Assembly (NCBI RefSeq): GCF_000685155.1
Contig: NZ_JMIY01000003.1
Coordinates: 167,575 to 231,574 of the forward strand
Direction of reading: 5' to 3'
Origin: Candidatus Methanoperedens nitratireducens
Lineage (GTDB): Archaea > Halobacteriota > Methanosarcinia > Methanosarcinales > Methanoperedenaceae
Length of the DNA: 64,000 nucleotides
The notes under the pieces are model-generated. The model was given only the letters and a program-made list of their open reading frames with translations, had not been told where the DNA came from and ran no database searches. Every line of letters begins with the position of its first letter. Positions within the stretch are counted from its first letter, which is position 1. The position numbers and the translations under genes were made by a program. This document shows positions 1 through 8,957 of the stretch, piece by piece.

Positions 1-2650
1 CCGAAGTCAACGTTATATTTGAAATCACAGGTGGGGTAACATCAGCAAGAGGCGCGAATACTGAGAAATGGCTTGTGTATCCTGAGACTGTCCTGTTCAG
101 GGTATCGACACTTGAATTCTCTGTGATCTCCCATCTGTTTGTCGTTGTATTGTAGAACCACAGCCTGAGTTTTGTTTCATCTTCAGTGAAAGAAGAGAAA
201 TAAGAGAAATTATACTGCATCTCTATCCTGATGAGCTCATCAAAGGTCAGGTTAGATAGATTTAAAGCAACTCCAGCATGCTTTAGACCATCCAGGGCTG
301 GAATATCTACAGGCGCTACCAGAAGCACGCCTGATAGGTCTGTGGATTCAGGGATGCTGATCGAGGCATTGAATATTGTCGAGTCGATTGTAAAATTAAA
401 TCTCAAGGTTCCAGCGCTTGCATTGATCGTTTCTTTGATCCCGAGAAGAATGCTGGTCGAGGTATTGCTGTTGTCTCTGGCATCGGTCACATTTACAGGG
501 AGCCTGATTAAAGTGCCGTTTATGCCAGTTTTATTAGTGGTTACATCAAATCGCCATATGCCGCTTGAATTTTCCATTTCCTGAGATGCATTCCCACCCA
601 GATTAGTAAGATCCACAGTTACATTTTTAATACTGCTCACATCGGCAAAATCATGTGTGATGATCTCCAGAGTTGTACTATCTATTCCATCAGCCCTTAT
701 CGAATCAGGGGTGGCTCTGGCTGATTCTATTACAGGCGGGGTTAGATCTGTTACACTCAGTAGTATAGTCCCATTCTCAATATTCCCTGCACCGTCTGTG
801 GCATTCACTGAAAGTGAAAAGTTGCCGACCGCTGTGGTATTTACAGTTATCTGCCAGATATCGCCTCCTGTATTCTGCATTGGACTGCCTGGTGAGCCGC
901 CAATTGCACTTAAGTTCACTGCTACCTGAGCAACTCCGCTCAGGTTGTCAGTGACGTTAACACTTAATATGGAACTCCCTGAACCAGCCTCGATTTTAGA
1001 GGGGGTTGCACTGGCGCTGCTAATAAGCGGGGGCGTATTATCTACTATTATGGATAACTGAATTAAATTGTTTATATAACCCATATTGTTATATGCTGTA
1101 ACATTGAGATCGTATATTCCATCTGAGGCATTTACTATTACATTATCATTTACCCAGAATCCTGAGATGCTGGATAATGAAACATTTGTTATAGATGCGT
1201 TTATAGATGAGACGTTTACGCTGGCGTTTTTTACTCCTGCGATTGCGTCTGTTATTGTGGCATTGAGGATTACTGCAGTGCCGTTCCTTGCTGCACTGCC
1301 TGCCTGATATCCTGTGGGATTTGCGATAACAGATGGAGCAATTGCCGCGAAGACATTAATTCGCCCCGCTCCGTATGTATCGTCTTTTCCGGCAGTACCC
1401 AGATCCACTGAAGTAGTTTCAAGAATGCTTTTTATCTGTGAAGGTGATAGAGTTAGATCGTTTTTCTTTGCAGCATGTAAAAGAAGAGCTACCATGCCTG
1501 AGACATGGGGGGTTGCCATTGAAGTGCCTGATAGAGCCACATAACCATTTGAAAGATTCAATGAAGTAACACCAACACCAGGCGCAACAACGCCGTGATC
1601 TATCATGGCTGCACCCCTGCCTGAGAAATATGCTATCGAATCACTACTATCAACAGCGCCTACAGCAATTGCATTTCGGATGCATCCCGGTGATGAGACA
1701 CCACTGGCATTGTTTCCTGCTGCTGCCACGACAACTATACCGGCGTTCACAGCATTATTAATTGCATATGCAATTGCAGGATTATCAATATCACAGTCTG
1801 GCGTCATCCAGGTCTGTTCGGTGCCCAAGCTCATGCTGATCACATCAGCTCTGTTGCTCACAGACCACTCTATCCCGCTTATCATATCACTTGCACTACC
1901 ACTGCCTTTATTATTAAGCACCTTTACTCCAAACAGGCTCACATTTGGCGCCACGCCCGTAGTTATTCCAAGGCTACCATTTCCTCCCACAGTTCCAGCG
2001 ACATGGGTTCCGTGACCATAAGGGTCATCGTCGTATGCTGATCCACCGCCATTTATATAATCCACCCACTTAACGACCCGTCCTGCAATATCAGGATGTG
2101 CTGCGTTAATCCCTGTGTCAATCACGGATACATTGATGCCGCTGCCGTCAATCCCGAGTTCCCACACTTTTGTTGTATTTATGTATTTTATTTCAGATGT
2201 CGCATTGTCAATCTGCCCCTGTGAGACCAGAGCTGAATAATCCTCAAGAATATGAAGCTCAGAGTCAAGCTCTATACTTGCAACATCATCGCGCTTTGAA
2301 AGTATCTCGATGAGCTCAGGCGATGCATTGACCGCTATGGCGTTCACGATCCAGAACTGTTTTATTTTATCTGCTTTTCCCCTGCTTCTTTCTTTATTCA
2401 ATAAAGTTACAAGGTTCTGCTGGCTGTCTGATGCACGTTCCTTCATCAGGGTTACTGCATCTCCTTTTGATAAAGTCTTAAAAGAAGGACTGTCTTTCAG
2501 AGTGATTATCACAGGAACATACTCGCCTTCTAACATGCGGGATTTTACATCCATCGTGATTCTATCACTCGCAGCTTCAGTTTCTACCAGAAATATACCT
2601 GATAAAGAAAATAAGAGCAAAAATACCAGTATGGAAGTAACTTTTTTGAT
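1..2650 (-). CDS. Secreted subtilisin-family (S8) serine protease with Ig-like repeats, partial
   Basis: Extracellular subtilase whose C-terminus lies beyond the left edge. The minus-strand frame appears open from the edge to about 2650. Counting codon 1 at 2650, the catalytic triad is visible: Asp178 in VIDTG, His213 in GHGTHVAG and Ser377 in SGTSMATPHVSG, with an AAGN oxyanion block between His and Ser. The N-terminus is Lys-Lys followed by a hydrophobic run (VTSILVFLLLFSLSGIFLV), a typical signal peptide, then a propeptide-like stretch. After the catalytic domain come Thr/Val-rich Ig-like repeats containing DLTPP/DVTPP linkers and many N-x-S/T sequons, which suits an N-glycosylated surface protein. 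No ATG, GTG or TTG follows the strong ribosome-binding site GGAGGAG (2657-2663); the next codons are ATA ATA ATC, so the start is non-canonical or a base is wrong. The family call is secure, the start is not. Confidence 0.9.
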   Translation of the reverse strand, partial: MKKVTSILVFLLLFSLSGIFLVETEAASDRITMDVKSRMLEGEYVPVIITLKDSPSFKTLSKGDAVTLMKERASDSQQNLVTLLNKERSRGKADKIKQFWIVNAIAVNASPELIEILSKRDDVASIELDSELHILEDYSALVSQGQIDNATSEIKYINTTKVWELGIDGSGINVSVIDTGINAAHPDIAGRVVKWVDYINGGGSAYDDDPYGHGTHVAGTVGGNGSLGITTGVAPNVSLFGVKVLNNKGSGSASDMISGIEWSVSNRADVISMSLGTEQTWMTPDCDIDNPAIAYAINNAVNAGIVVVAAAGNNASGVSSPGCIRNAIAVGAVDSSDSIAYFSGRGAAMIDHGVVAPGVGVTSLNLSNGYVALSGTSMATPHVSGMVALLLHAAKKNDLTLSPSQIKSILETTSVDLGTAGKDDTYGAGRINVFAAIAPSVIANPTGYQAGSAARNGTAVILNATITDAIAGVKNASVNVSSINASITNVSLSSISGFWVNDNVIVNASDGIYDLNVTAYNNMGYINNLIQLSIIVDNTPPLISSASATPSKIEAGSGSSILSVNVTDNLSGVAQVAVNLSAIGGSPGSPMQNTGGDIWQITVNTTAVGNFSLSVNATDGAGNIENGTILLSVTDLTPPVIESARATPDSIRADGIDSTTLEIITHDFADVSSIKNVTVDLTNLGGNASQEMENSSGIWRFDVTTNKTGINGTLIRLPVNVTDARDNSNTSTSILLGIKETINASAGTLRFNFTIDSTIFNASISIPESTDLSGVLLVAPVDIPALDGLKHAGVALNLSNLTFDELIRIEMQYNFSYFSSFTEDETKLRLWFYNTTTNRWEITENSSVDTLNRTVSGYTSHFSVFAPLADVTPPVISNITLTS

Positions 2651-2797
2651 TATTATCTCCTCCGGTTCACCACATCGATTCGAGATGGCAATTCCTGCCG
2701 TATCATAGTTTCAAGGTTATTTATATTTTATGATCATAATGATAATGATTAGGGCTCAGCTAATTATAGTTTGCTGCATAACAATCAATAAAATATT

Positions 2798-2986
2798 AAC
2801 CGCAGATGAACGCAGTAGATGCAAATGTAGATATCGAATAAGCCTCAGTATCCCGTGGCATGCTGGGAGACCATACAATAATTCCAACTTCTCAACTGTG
2901 ATTCGTATATCAAAAAAGCTCTCTGCGCCTCAGTGTCTCTGTGGCTTCATAAAAAACTTGCCACTGAGACACAGAGAACACAGAGG
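2798..2986. repeat. Intergenic small dispersed repeat and inverted repeat
   Basis: The gap between the protease and the RPA gene holds no convincing gene. It carries a copy of the 'accgcagatgaacgcag' repeat (2798-2820), which recurs near 40270, 41400 and 54905-54960. It also has an imperfect hairpin whose arms are 2921-2945 (ctcagtgtctctgtggc) and 2960-2986 (gccactgagacacagag). The arms match with two mismatches over 17 bases. Function is unknown; such low-complexity repeats are often seen between genes in environmental genomes. Confidence 0.6.
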
Positions 2987-3095
2987 TTACAATCAGGATT
3001 TGCAGAGCACTACCTAATCCTGTTATCCCTTTAATTATTGGATGGGTTCAGGATAACCAGAAAGCTTTTATCCAGATCTTTCTTTCTAGAGTGCT

Positions 3096-4220
3096 ATGGT
3101 GAGTTTCGAAGAGATTGAAGAGGTCTACAAAAGGCTTGAGGGGAGACTTAAGCCAGATGAGTTCAAGTCAATGGTAGAGGAGAAGGTTATAATGATGAAC
3201 GGACTTTGCGATTCTAAAACCGCTGCTATGCTTGTTGCCAGCGAGCTGGGATTAAATGAGACCATTAAGATCAAGGACATAGCACCGGATAAAGGCGGTG
3301 TCGTTTTTATAGCAAAGGTGATCTCAATCGGTGATATCCATGAGTTTTCACGCAGTGACAGCAGTACAGGGCGCGTAGTGAACATAACCTTTGCTGATGA
3401 TACTGGCTCGATTAAGGCTGCACTGTGGGATGAGGCTTCCGATCTTGTGAAAATCGGGGACATAAAGATGGGACAGAGCCTTAAAGTGAAAGGATACATC
3501 AAAGAGGGGCAGAGAGGACTTGAGGTAAATGTAGGCAGGGGCGGGAACATAGAGCATGTAGATAAAGCGGTAGCTGTGAACCTGGAGCCCATGAAGATCA
3601 ATGATATAAAGTCTGGAATGAGCGGCTTGAACATTATAGGCAGGATCATCGATACAGGAAAAGTGAGGGCTTTCCAGCGCAAGGATGGAACAACTGGAAA
3701 AGTGACAAATTTAACCCTTGGAGATGAGACAGGCAAGATAAGGGTAACTCTCTGGGATTCAAAGGCTGAGAGTGCTGATTTTAAGATAGGGGATACAGTG
3801 GAGATAATAAACGGGTATGCCCGTGAGAATACATTTAGCAATCAGATAGAACTACAACTGGGCTCAGGTGGAAACATAATGAAGAGCAACACTGCTGTTG
3901 ATTATTCTGAAACCTTTACACAGATTGCCGATATCGGGATCAACTCGGCCTACAGCGTAACAGGGCATGTCTCAGGGCTTGATGAGATCCGGGAGTTTGA
4001 TCGTCCGGACGGGACCAAAAATAAGGTATCGAATATATACGTCTCTGATGATACAGGGCGCATAAGGGTGGCACTGTGGGGTGAGCATGCAGAGCTTGTA
4101 AATGAGCTCGATATAGGCAGCGAGATAAGTATAATAGATGCTTTTGCTAAACCGGGGAGGAACGAAGAAATAGAGCTTAGCGCTGGTGCAAGGACACGCA
4201 TACAGGTTCTACGGAAATAA
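3096..4220 (+). CDS. RPA-like single-stranded DNA-binding protein, three OB folds
   Basis: Euryarchaeal replication protein A homologue that would coat single-stranded DNA in replication and repair. Three OB-fold repeats are visible at about residues 57-150, 165-262 and 274-372. Each has the same signature: a (V/I)xxI strand, an RxDG(S/T)xxKV loop, then D(D/E)TGxI(K/R)(A/V)xLW. The first ~50 residues are a helical N-terminal segment typical of archaeal RPA. No C-terminal zinc finger is present, so it resembles the RPA1-type subunit rather than zinc-finger RPA2/3. A TATA-like cttttatcc lies about 27 bases before the ATG, suggesting a leaderless or short-leader transcript. The next gene follows after about 60 bases. 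Confidence 0.9.
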   Translation: MVSFEEIEEVYKRLEGRLKPDEFKSMVEEKVIMMNGLCDSKTAAMLVASELGLNETIKIKDIAPDKGGVVFIAKVISIGDIHEFSRSDSSTGRVVNITFADDTGSIKAALWDEASDLVKIGDIKMGQSLKVKGYIKEGQRGLEVNVGRGGNIEHVDKAVAVNLEPMKINDIKSGMSGLNIIGRIIDTGKVRAFQRKDGTTGKVTNLTLGDETGKIRVTLWDSKAESADFKIGDTVEIINGYARENTFSNQIELQLGSGGNIMKSNTAVDYSETFTQIADIGINSAYSVTGHVSGLDEIREFDRPDGTKNKVSNIYVSDDTGRIRVALWGEHAELVNELDIGSEISIIDAFAKPGRNEEIELSAGARTRIQVLRK

Positions 4221-4282
4221 TAGATACGGATAGAACAACAGCGCCAAAAAAGCTTTAGATATTATATTCCTTTCTACTATTC

Positions 4283-4585
4283 ATGAGTATCAGGCTGTCC
4301 CGCCCGTGCATTGAAGATCCCACCCGGTACATAGCAGAATGTCATCTCGGGAAAAGGGTGGTTATGGATAAGTTGTGCGATATTTTGCGCAATAAAGGGG
4401 CAAAAGAGTTGAAATGCTCAATAAGGCTTGGTGTTGCACGGTTTGAATTGGATGGAAGGAGCGTGATGATATACCAGAGCGGGCGCGTGGATATAAGAAG
4501 GATACAGAGCATGGGCGAGGCAAGGGAGGTGATGGAACAGATAATGTATATGGTAAAGGATGCTCTTAGCGATATATCCTCTTAG
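4283..4585 (+). CDS. Conserved-looking archaeal small protein of unknown function
   Basis: A 100-residue soluble protein with mixed alpha/beta character and no family that I recognise. A central pattern (KCSIRLGVARFELDGRSVMIYQSGRVDIRR) reads as antiparallel beta strands and is followed by an amphipathic helix. It lies just downstream of the RPA gene in the same direction. Its 3' end overlaps the convergent membrane-protein gene by 20 bases. It ends in TAG. Codon-position composition and compact spacing support a real gene; the function is open. Confidence 0.7.
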   Translation: MSIRLSRPCIEDPTRYIAECHLGKRVVMDKLCDILRNKGAKELKCSIRLGVARFELDGRSVMIYQSGRVDIRRIQSMGEAREVMEQIMYMVKDALSDISS

Positions 4586-4883
4586 AGAATTCACCGAATA
4601 TATTACTGGTACTTTTAGATAGGTCTTCTATCTTTTTCTCAAGATTCTCCTCAACGCCTTTGATATTTATCCTTATGGAACGTTCTTTTGAATTTACGGT
4701 CTCTTCAAGTTCCCGCAGCCTTGAATCAACCAGCAGTATCATAATAGCAAGAGAACCGATCAGAAGTACAGCTGATATGATAATAACAGTATCTGAACTG
4801 CCAAGCCGGATAAGCCATTTATATGTCAATACCATCGAAGAGGCTATCATAACCACAGCCAGTACAACGTTTTTAACTTCCAT
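4566..4883 (-). CDS. Small membrane protein with two TM helices and a C-terminal coiled coil
   Basis: A 105-residue protein. Two hydrophobic helices (about residues 5-23 and 33-52) are followed by a charged heptad-like segment (RLRELEETVNSKERSIRINIKG onward to the C-terminus) that should form a cytoplasmic coiled coil. No family is recognised. It converges with the preceding plus-strand gene, overlapping by 20 bases. Such short two-helix plus coiled-coil proteins may scaffold or oligomerise at the membrane, but nothing in the sequence fixes a role. Confidence 0.65.
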   Translation of the reverse strand: MEVKNVVLAVVMIASSMVLTYKWLIRLGSSDTVIIISAVLLIGSLAIMILLVDSRLRELEETVNSKERSIRINIKGVEENLEKKIEDLSKSTSNIFGEFSKRIYR

Positions 4884-4989
4884 TCATACACCTCTTAATC
4901 AGTAGCAGTTGTACTTTTGGATATATATAGGTTTAGATTTTCAATCAGGCAGGAGGGTTGCGCAAAAGTAACGATATAGATTTGAAAAA

Positions 4990-5064
4990 TGGGGCCGCTG
5001 AGATTTGAACTCAGGTCTCATACACCCCAAGCATGAAGGATGGTCCAGGCTACCCTACGGCCCC
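4990..5064 (-). tRNA. tRNA-Pro (GGG anticodon)
   Basis: Reverse-complement reading gives a full cloverleaf. The acceptor stem GGGGCCG pairs with CGGCCCC, with discriminator A at 4990. The anticodon stem CATGC/GTATG (one G-U pair) encloses the loop TTGGGGT, placing GGG at positions 34-36. The T-arm carries GTTCAAATC. CCA is not encoded: the base after the discriminator starts a TTTT run that may end transcription. No intron is seen. Confidence 0.95.
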
Positions 5065-5181
5065 TCGGGTGCATCTCTTAGTTATCCTGCCAGTACTTTA
5101 TTCTTTCTAATCAATTTATGGACTCAACAGGTGTATTCTTCATATATACACTTCGTTGTTTGACGATGTATCTTTCGTTAG

Positions 5182-5190
5182 TTTTATATG
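5182..5190 (+). promoter_or_regulatory. TATA box of the HTH regulator gene
   Basis: TTTTATATG lies 28-36 bases before the ATG at 5218. With the usual archaeal spacing of about 25 bases to the transcription start, the leader would be only a few bases long. This argues for the start at 5218: the in-frame ATG at 5188 lies inside the box itself. Confidence 0.65.
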
Positions 5191-5217
5191 CATCTACACC
5201 ATTATCCAACCATTAAC

Positions 5218-6003
5218 ATGACCGAAAATGCAGCTGTAGCTCCAATATATGTTCCGCCTGCTCCTGGTATGAATGTTGCTTATAAAGATCTCCGGCATAA
5301 ACTTGCTGAGAAAATGGCAGGAGAAGTAACGCTTTCTGATAATCCTGGAGAGACATTAAAAAAATGGCGCTCACTTTTTGAAATATCCCAGTCCGATCTT
5401 GCTGCTTATCTGAAAGTCTCACCATCTGTGATCAGTGACTATGAGAGCGGCAGGAGAAAATCTCCCGGGATTTTCATTGTGAGTAAGATCGTGGATGCCA
5501 TCCTGGATATGGATATCGCGCGGGGGGGAGTAAAGATCCGCTCATATGAGGATATACTGCGGGGGGATTTCAGTGCCGATGCCATCTATGATATCCATGA
5601 GTATCTCTCGCCTATTTCAGTTGAAGAGATAACAAAACTGATCAAAGGAGAAGTGGTATACAGCCCGGGCAGTGAATACATAAAACCATTATATGGCTAT
5701 ACTGTAATCGATAGTCTAAAAGCTATTCTCCAGCTCTCTTATAATGAATTCCAGAAATTGTATGGATGGAGTTCTGAGAGAGCCATGATATTCACCCGTG
5801 TCTCAACAGGTCGATCTCCTATGGTAGCGCTCAGAGTGACCAACTTAAAACCAGCTTTAATCGTGCTTCATGGGCTTCCAGCATCCAGTATAGACCCGAT
5901 AGCAGCTAAAATCGCTGAGATAGAGCACATGCCGCTCATTACTTCTGTTATGCCTATAGCCGATATAGTTAGCGAACTACAGTCACACGATATAAGACAT
6001 TAA
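5218..6003 (+). CDS. Archaeal HTH (XRE-type) transcriptional regulator adjoining the mevalonate operon
   Basis: A 261-residue predicted DNA-binding regulator. An XRE/lambda-repressor-like helix-turn-helix is clear in the first third (LKKWRSLFEISQSDLAAYLK, then VSPSVISDYESGRRKSPG). A longer C-terminal domain of about 150 residues, possibly ligand-binding, follows. This architecture is known in a conserved euryarchaeal family often placed beside HMG-CoA synthase genes. It ends 56 bases before the HMG-CoA synthase start and shares its direction, so it may control that operon; the target is inference. The start at 5218 is preferred over 5188, which falls in the TATA box. Confidence 0.85.
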   Translation: MTENAAVAPIYVPPAPGMNVAYKDLRHKLAEKMAGEVTLSDNPGETLKKWRSLFEISQSDLAAYLKVSPSVISDYESGRRKSPGIFIVSKIVDAILDMDIARGGVKIRSYEDILRGDFSADAIYDIHEYLSPISVEEITKLIKGEVVYSPGSEYIKPLYGYTVIDSLKAILQLSYNEFQKLYGWSSERAMIFTRVSTGRSPMVALRVTNLKPALIVLHGLPASSIDPIAAKIAEIEHMPLITSVMPIADIVSELQSHDIRH

Positions 6004-6059
6004 TATTTTTTAAGATATCCCTAAATTAAAACAGAGGTTAAAAATAATAGAGGTTAAAA

Positions 6060-7100
6060 ATGAATGTTGGAATTGTTTCATACGGTGCATATATCCCCTG
6101 CTATAGAATCAAAATTGAAGAGATAGCCAAGGTATGGGGCGATAATGCAAGTAGTATTATTGATGGGCTGATGATTTATGAAAAATCTGTGCCCGATATG
6201 GATGAGGATACTATTACAATAGCAGTAGAGGCTGCACGCAATGCAATAAATCGTGGCGGCGTGAATCCTGAGCGGATCGAGGCTGTATTCACAGGCTCAG
6301 AGAGCCACCCCTACGCTGTCAAGCCCACAAGTACAGTTGTGGCTGAAGCTATCGGGGCCACCCCGAATCTCACGGCTGCTGATTTTGAGTTTGCCTGCAA
6401 GGCAGGGACTGCTGCTGTCCAGGCATGTATCGGATTGGCTGAATCCGGCATGATCGATCTTGGACTGGCAATAGGTTCAGATGTCTCGCAGGGGGCACCT
6501 GGTGATGCCCTTGAGTACACAGCCGCAGCAGGCGGGGTTGCATTCATCATAGGAAAAGAAAAAACTGTAGCAAAGATAGAATCAACATATTCGTTCACTA
6601 CAGACACGCCTGATTTCTGGAGAAGGGAAGGAATGCCCTATCCTGAACACGGCGGACGATTTACAGGTGAGCCGGGTTATTTTAAGCATGTGACCTCTGC
6701 AGCATCTGGACTTATGGATAGAATGGGTACAAAACCTTCTGATTATAAATATGCAATATTCCATCAGCCAAACGGTAAATTTCCTGTCCGGGCTGCAAAG
6801 ATGCTTGGTTTCTCAACTGAACAGATCAAACCCGGTCTTGTGGTCTCTCGTCTCGGGAATACATATTCAGGCTCGTGCATGATGGGATTAGCCGCAACTC
6901 TTGATATTGCCAGACCCGGAGACAGGATATTCGTGACAGCTTTTGGTTCTGGTGCAGGAAGTGATGCTTTCAGTATACGTGTGACCGATAGAATAGATGA
7001 AATCCGCAATGGTGCGCCCAGTGTTGAAGAACTGCTGGCTAACCCTATATATATCAATTACGCAACCTATGCGAAGCATAAAGGTAAGATTAAGTTATGA
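6060..7100 (+). CDS. Hydroxymethylglutaryl-CoA synthase (archaeal type)
   Basis: Condenses acetyl-CoA with acetoacetyl-CoA to HMG-CoA, the second step of the mevalonate route to archaeal isoprenoid lipids. The 346-residue length matches the archaeal enzyme. The acylated nucleophile is Cys113 ([13 protein letters not shown]), the catalytic His is His235 (FHQPNGKFP), and Gly-rich C-terminal blocks ([19 protein letters not shown]) follow. The thiolase starts 9 bases downstream and the DUF35 protein follows. In methanogenic archaea these three gene products are known to form one complex that channels acetoacetyl-CoA. Confidence 0.96.
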   Translation: MNVGIVSYGAYIPCYRIKIEEIAKVWGDNASSIIDGLMIYEKSVPDMDEDTITIAVEAARNAINRGGVNPERIEAVFTGSESHPYAVKPTSTVVAEAIGATPNLTAADFEFACKAGTAAVQACIGLAESGMIDLGLAIGSDVSQGAPGDALEYTAAAGGVAFIIGKEKTVAKIESTYSFTTDTPDFWRREGMPYPEHGGRFTGEPGYFKHVTSAASGLMDRMGTKPSDYKYAIFHQPNGKFPVRAAKMLGFSTEQIKPGLVVSRLGNTYSGSCMMGLAATLDIARPGDRIFVTAFGSGAGSDAFSIRVTDRIDEIRNGAPSVEELLANPIYINYATYAKHKGKIKL

Positions 7101-7109
7101 GGTGATATC

Positions 7110-8279
7110 ATGAGGGATGTTGCGATCGTAGGTGTGGGATGCACGGAATTTGGCGAATTATGGGATAGATCATTCAGGGAACTTTTTGTTGAGGCAGGGA
7201 TAAGTGCGATCGAGGATGCAAATATCCAGGGAGGAGAGATCGATGCGCTTTATGTCGGAAACATGAGCGGTGGGCGCTTTATAGAACAGGAGCATCTTGG
7301 CGCTCTGATTGCCGATTATGCCGGGTTAGCAAGTCTTAATATACCCTCAACGCGTGTTGAGGCGGCCTGCGCCTCAGGCGGACTGGCACTGCGGCAGGGA
7401 ATTGTTGCCGTTGCATCAGGTTATCATGATATCGTAATAGCAGGCGGAGCTGAGAAAATGACTGATGTTGATGTTCAAATAACAACAGACGCTCTGGCAG
7501 CCGCAGCCGATAGAGAATGGGAAGGTGTAATGGGGGCCACGTTCCCGGGCCTTTATGCAATGATTGCCAGGCTTCACATGCATAAATACGCCACAACTCA
7601 GGAGCAGCTTGCTTGCGTCGCAGTTAAGAACCACCATAATGGAACAATGAATCCAAAAGCACAGTTCCAGAATGAGATATCGATAGAAACAGTTCTGAAT
7701 TCGATCATGGTGGCAGATCCTCTCCATATCTATGACTGCTCGCCCATTACAGATGGTGCCTCTGCCGTGGTTATCGCACCTGCCGAGATTGCGCGAAAAT
7801 ATACGGATACGCCTATATACGTAAAGGCGTCAGCGCAGGCAAGCGGAACACTTGCTCTTCACGACAGGCTGGATATAACCACACTTGATGCGACTGTGGC
7901 TGCAGCGAGCAGGGCATACAGGATGGCAAAGGTTACACCAGGGGACATCGATTTTGCCGAAGTGCATGATTGTTTCACTATCGCTGAGATATGCGCTATT
8001 GAAGACCTTGGCTTTGTGAGGAAGGGAGAAGGCGGGCCAGCCTCTCTGTCAGGCATGACTGCCATAGGAGGAAAGATACCCATAAACCCATCAGGTGGAT
8101 TAAAAGCATGCGGCCATCCTGTCGGTGCGACAGGAGTAAAGCAGGCTGTTGAAGTAGCGCTGCAGCTTCGCGGTGAGGCAGGAAGACGCCAGATAGATGG
8201 TGCAGAGATCGGCCTTACCCACAATGTTGGAGGCTCAGGCGGCACTGCTGTTGTCCATATATTCTCAAGGGAGAAATAA
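7110..8279 (+). CDS. Acetyl-CoA C-acetyltransferase (archaeal thiolase)
   Basis: Makes acetoacetyl-CoA from two acetyl-CoA and hands it to HMG-CoA synthase. The 389-residue thiolase fold shows the nucleophile Cys87 in EAACASGG, the HDCFTIAE His motif and the C-terminal [10 protein letters not shown] block. It belongs to the archaeal/SCP2-like thiolase group, which needs a DUF35 partner. The ribosome-binding site GAGGTGAT precedes the ATG. It sits between HMG-CoA synthase (9-base gap) and the DUF35 gene (3-base gap), so all three are surely co-transcribed. Confidence 0.95.
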   Translation: MRDVAIVGVGCTEFGELWDRSFRELFVEAGISAIEDANIQGGEIDALYVGNMSGGRFIEQEHLGALIADYAGLASLNIPSTRVEAACASGGLALRQGIVAVASGYHDIVIAGGAEKMTDVDVQITTDALAAAADREWEGVMGATFPGLYAMIARLHMHKYATTQEQLACVAVKNHHNGTMNPKAQFQNEISIETVLNSIMVADPLHIYDCSPITDGASAVVIAPAEIARKYTDTPIYVKASAQASGTLALHDRLDITTLDATVAAASRAYRMAKVTPGDIDFAEVHDCFTIAEICAIEDLGFVRKGEGGPASLSGMTAIGGKIPINPSGGLKACGHPVGATGVKQAVEVALQLRGEAGRRQIDGAEIGLTHNVGGSGGTAVVHIFSREK

Positions 8280-8282
8280 AAA

Positions 8283-8693
8283 ATGTCAGTTCCAAGATTC
8301 TGGAGAAGGCTTAAAAATCTGTACAATCTCATAGGTACACGATGCGAGAAATGCAATGAATACTATTATCCGCCCAGGAATATGTGCCCGAAATGCAGGA
8401 GGAGCGGTTTAATGGTTCCGTTTAAATTCAAAGGATTTGGAGAGGTGCTGACTTATACGGTTATGCACAGCTCTACAAAGGATTATGCAAAGCAAACGCC
8501 ATATATACTTGCCATAATTAAACTGGATGAAGGCCCCAATCTTACTTCACAGGTAATATGCAGCCATAAGGATATCCATATAGGCATGAGGGTGAAATCT
8601 ACATTCAGAAGATTAGGTGAAGAAAGCGAGAGGGGAATGATATACTACGGCACAAAATTTGTTCCCCTGATTAACCCATCTAAAGAGTTTTGA
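8283..8693 (+). CDS. DUF35 zinc-ribbon/OB-fold scaffold of the thiolase-HMG-CoA synthase complex
   Basis: A 136-residue member of the DUF35 (rubredoxin-like zinc ribbon plus OB fold) family. Four cysteines form the zinc site: CEKCNEYYYPPRNMCPKC at about residues 18-35. The OB domain follows (GEVLTYTVMH). In archaea this protein bridges thiolase and HMG-CoA synthase and helps bind CoA. It starts 3 bases after the thiolase stop, the last gene of the operon. Confidence 0.93.
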   Translation: MSVPRFWRRLKNLYNLIGTRCEKCNEYYYPPRNMCPKCRRSGLMVPFKFKGFGEVLTYTVMHSSTKDYAKQTPYILAIIKLDEGPNLTSQVICSHKDIHIGMRVKSTFRRLGEESERGMIYYGTKFVPLINPSKEF

Positions 8694-8765
8694 TTAGTTT
8701 CACCCCACTCACATCAAGTATATATTCAGAAGATTCCTTCATTGCTACAAAGGAGGCATAAGATC

Positions 8766-8957
8766 ATGGAATACATGCAGGATATTCAGGTATGCGAACC
8801 ATTCGTTATAATGGAATCCAGCAGTCAGGACTACAGTTCAACTGTGGTGCTGCTGCGAAACCTTGCCGAGAAAAAAGATATCACATCACTTGAAAGGAAA
8901 GCCCTGGCTATTGCTATTAAACTGATCCAGAGCAATATCGAGCCAAAAAAATCATAG
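8766..8957 (+). CDS. Small acidic protein of unknown function
   Basis: A 63-residue protein, not recognised. The start at 8766 is chosen over the upstream in-frame ATG because AAAGGAGG (8749-8756) lies at ideal spacing before it. A TATA-like tatatatt sits at about 8718-8726, giving the gene its own promoter. The C-terminal half (NLAEKKDITSLERKALAIAI) looks helical. The 3' end overlaps the convergent substrate-binding-protein gene by 6 bases. Confidence 0.65.
   Translation: MEYMQDIQVCEPFVIMESSSQDYSSTVVLLRNLAEKKDITSLERKALAIAIKLIQSNIEPKKS

Noticed and set aside
231-2708. Plus-strand open frames over the first 2.7 kb
   Set aside because: They are shadows of the minus-strand subtilase, whose catalytic motifs and Ig-like repeats account for the whole stretch.
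3125-4201. Minus-strand frames across the RPA gene
   Set aside because: Low-complexity antisense of the OB folds; the plus-strand frame has clear family motifs.
5188-5217. Start of the HTH regulator at 5188
   Set aside because: That ATG lies inside the TATA box TTTTATATG; the ATG at 5218 fits a leaderless transcript.
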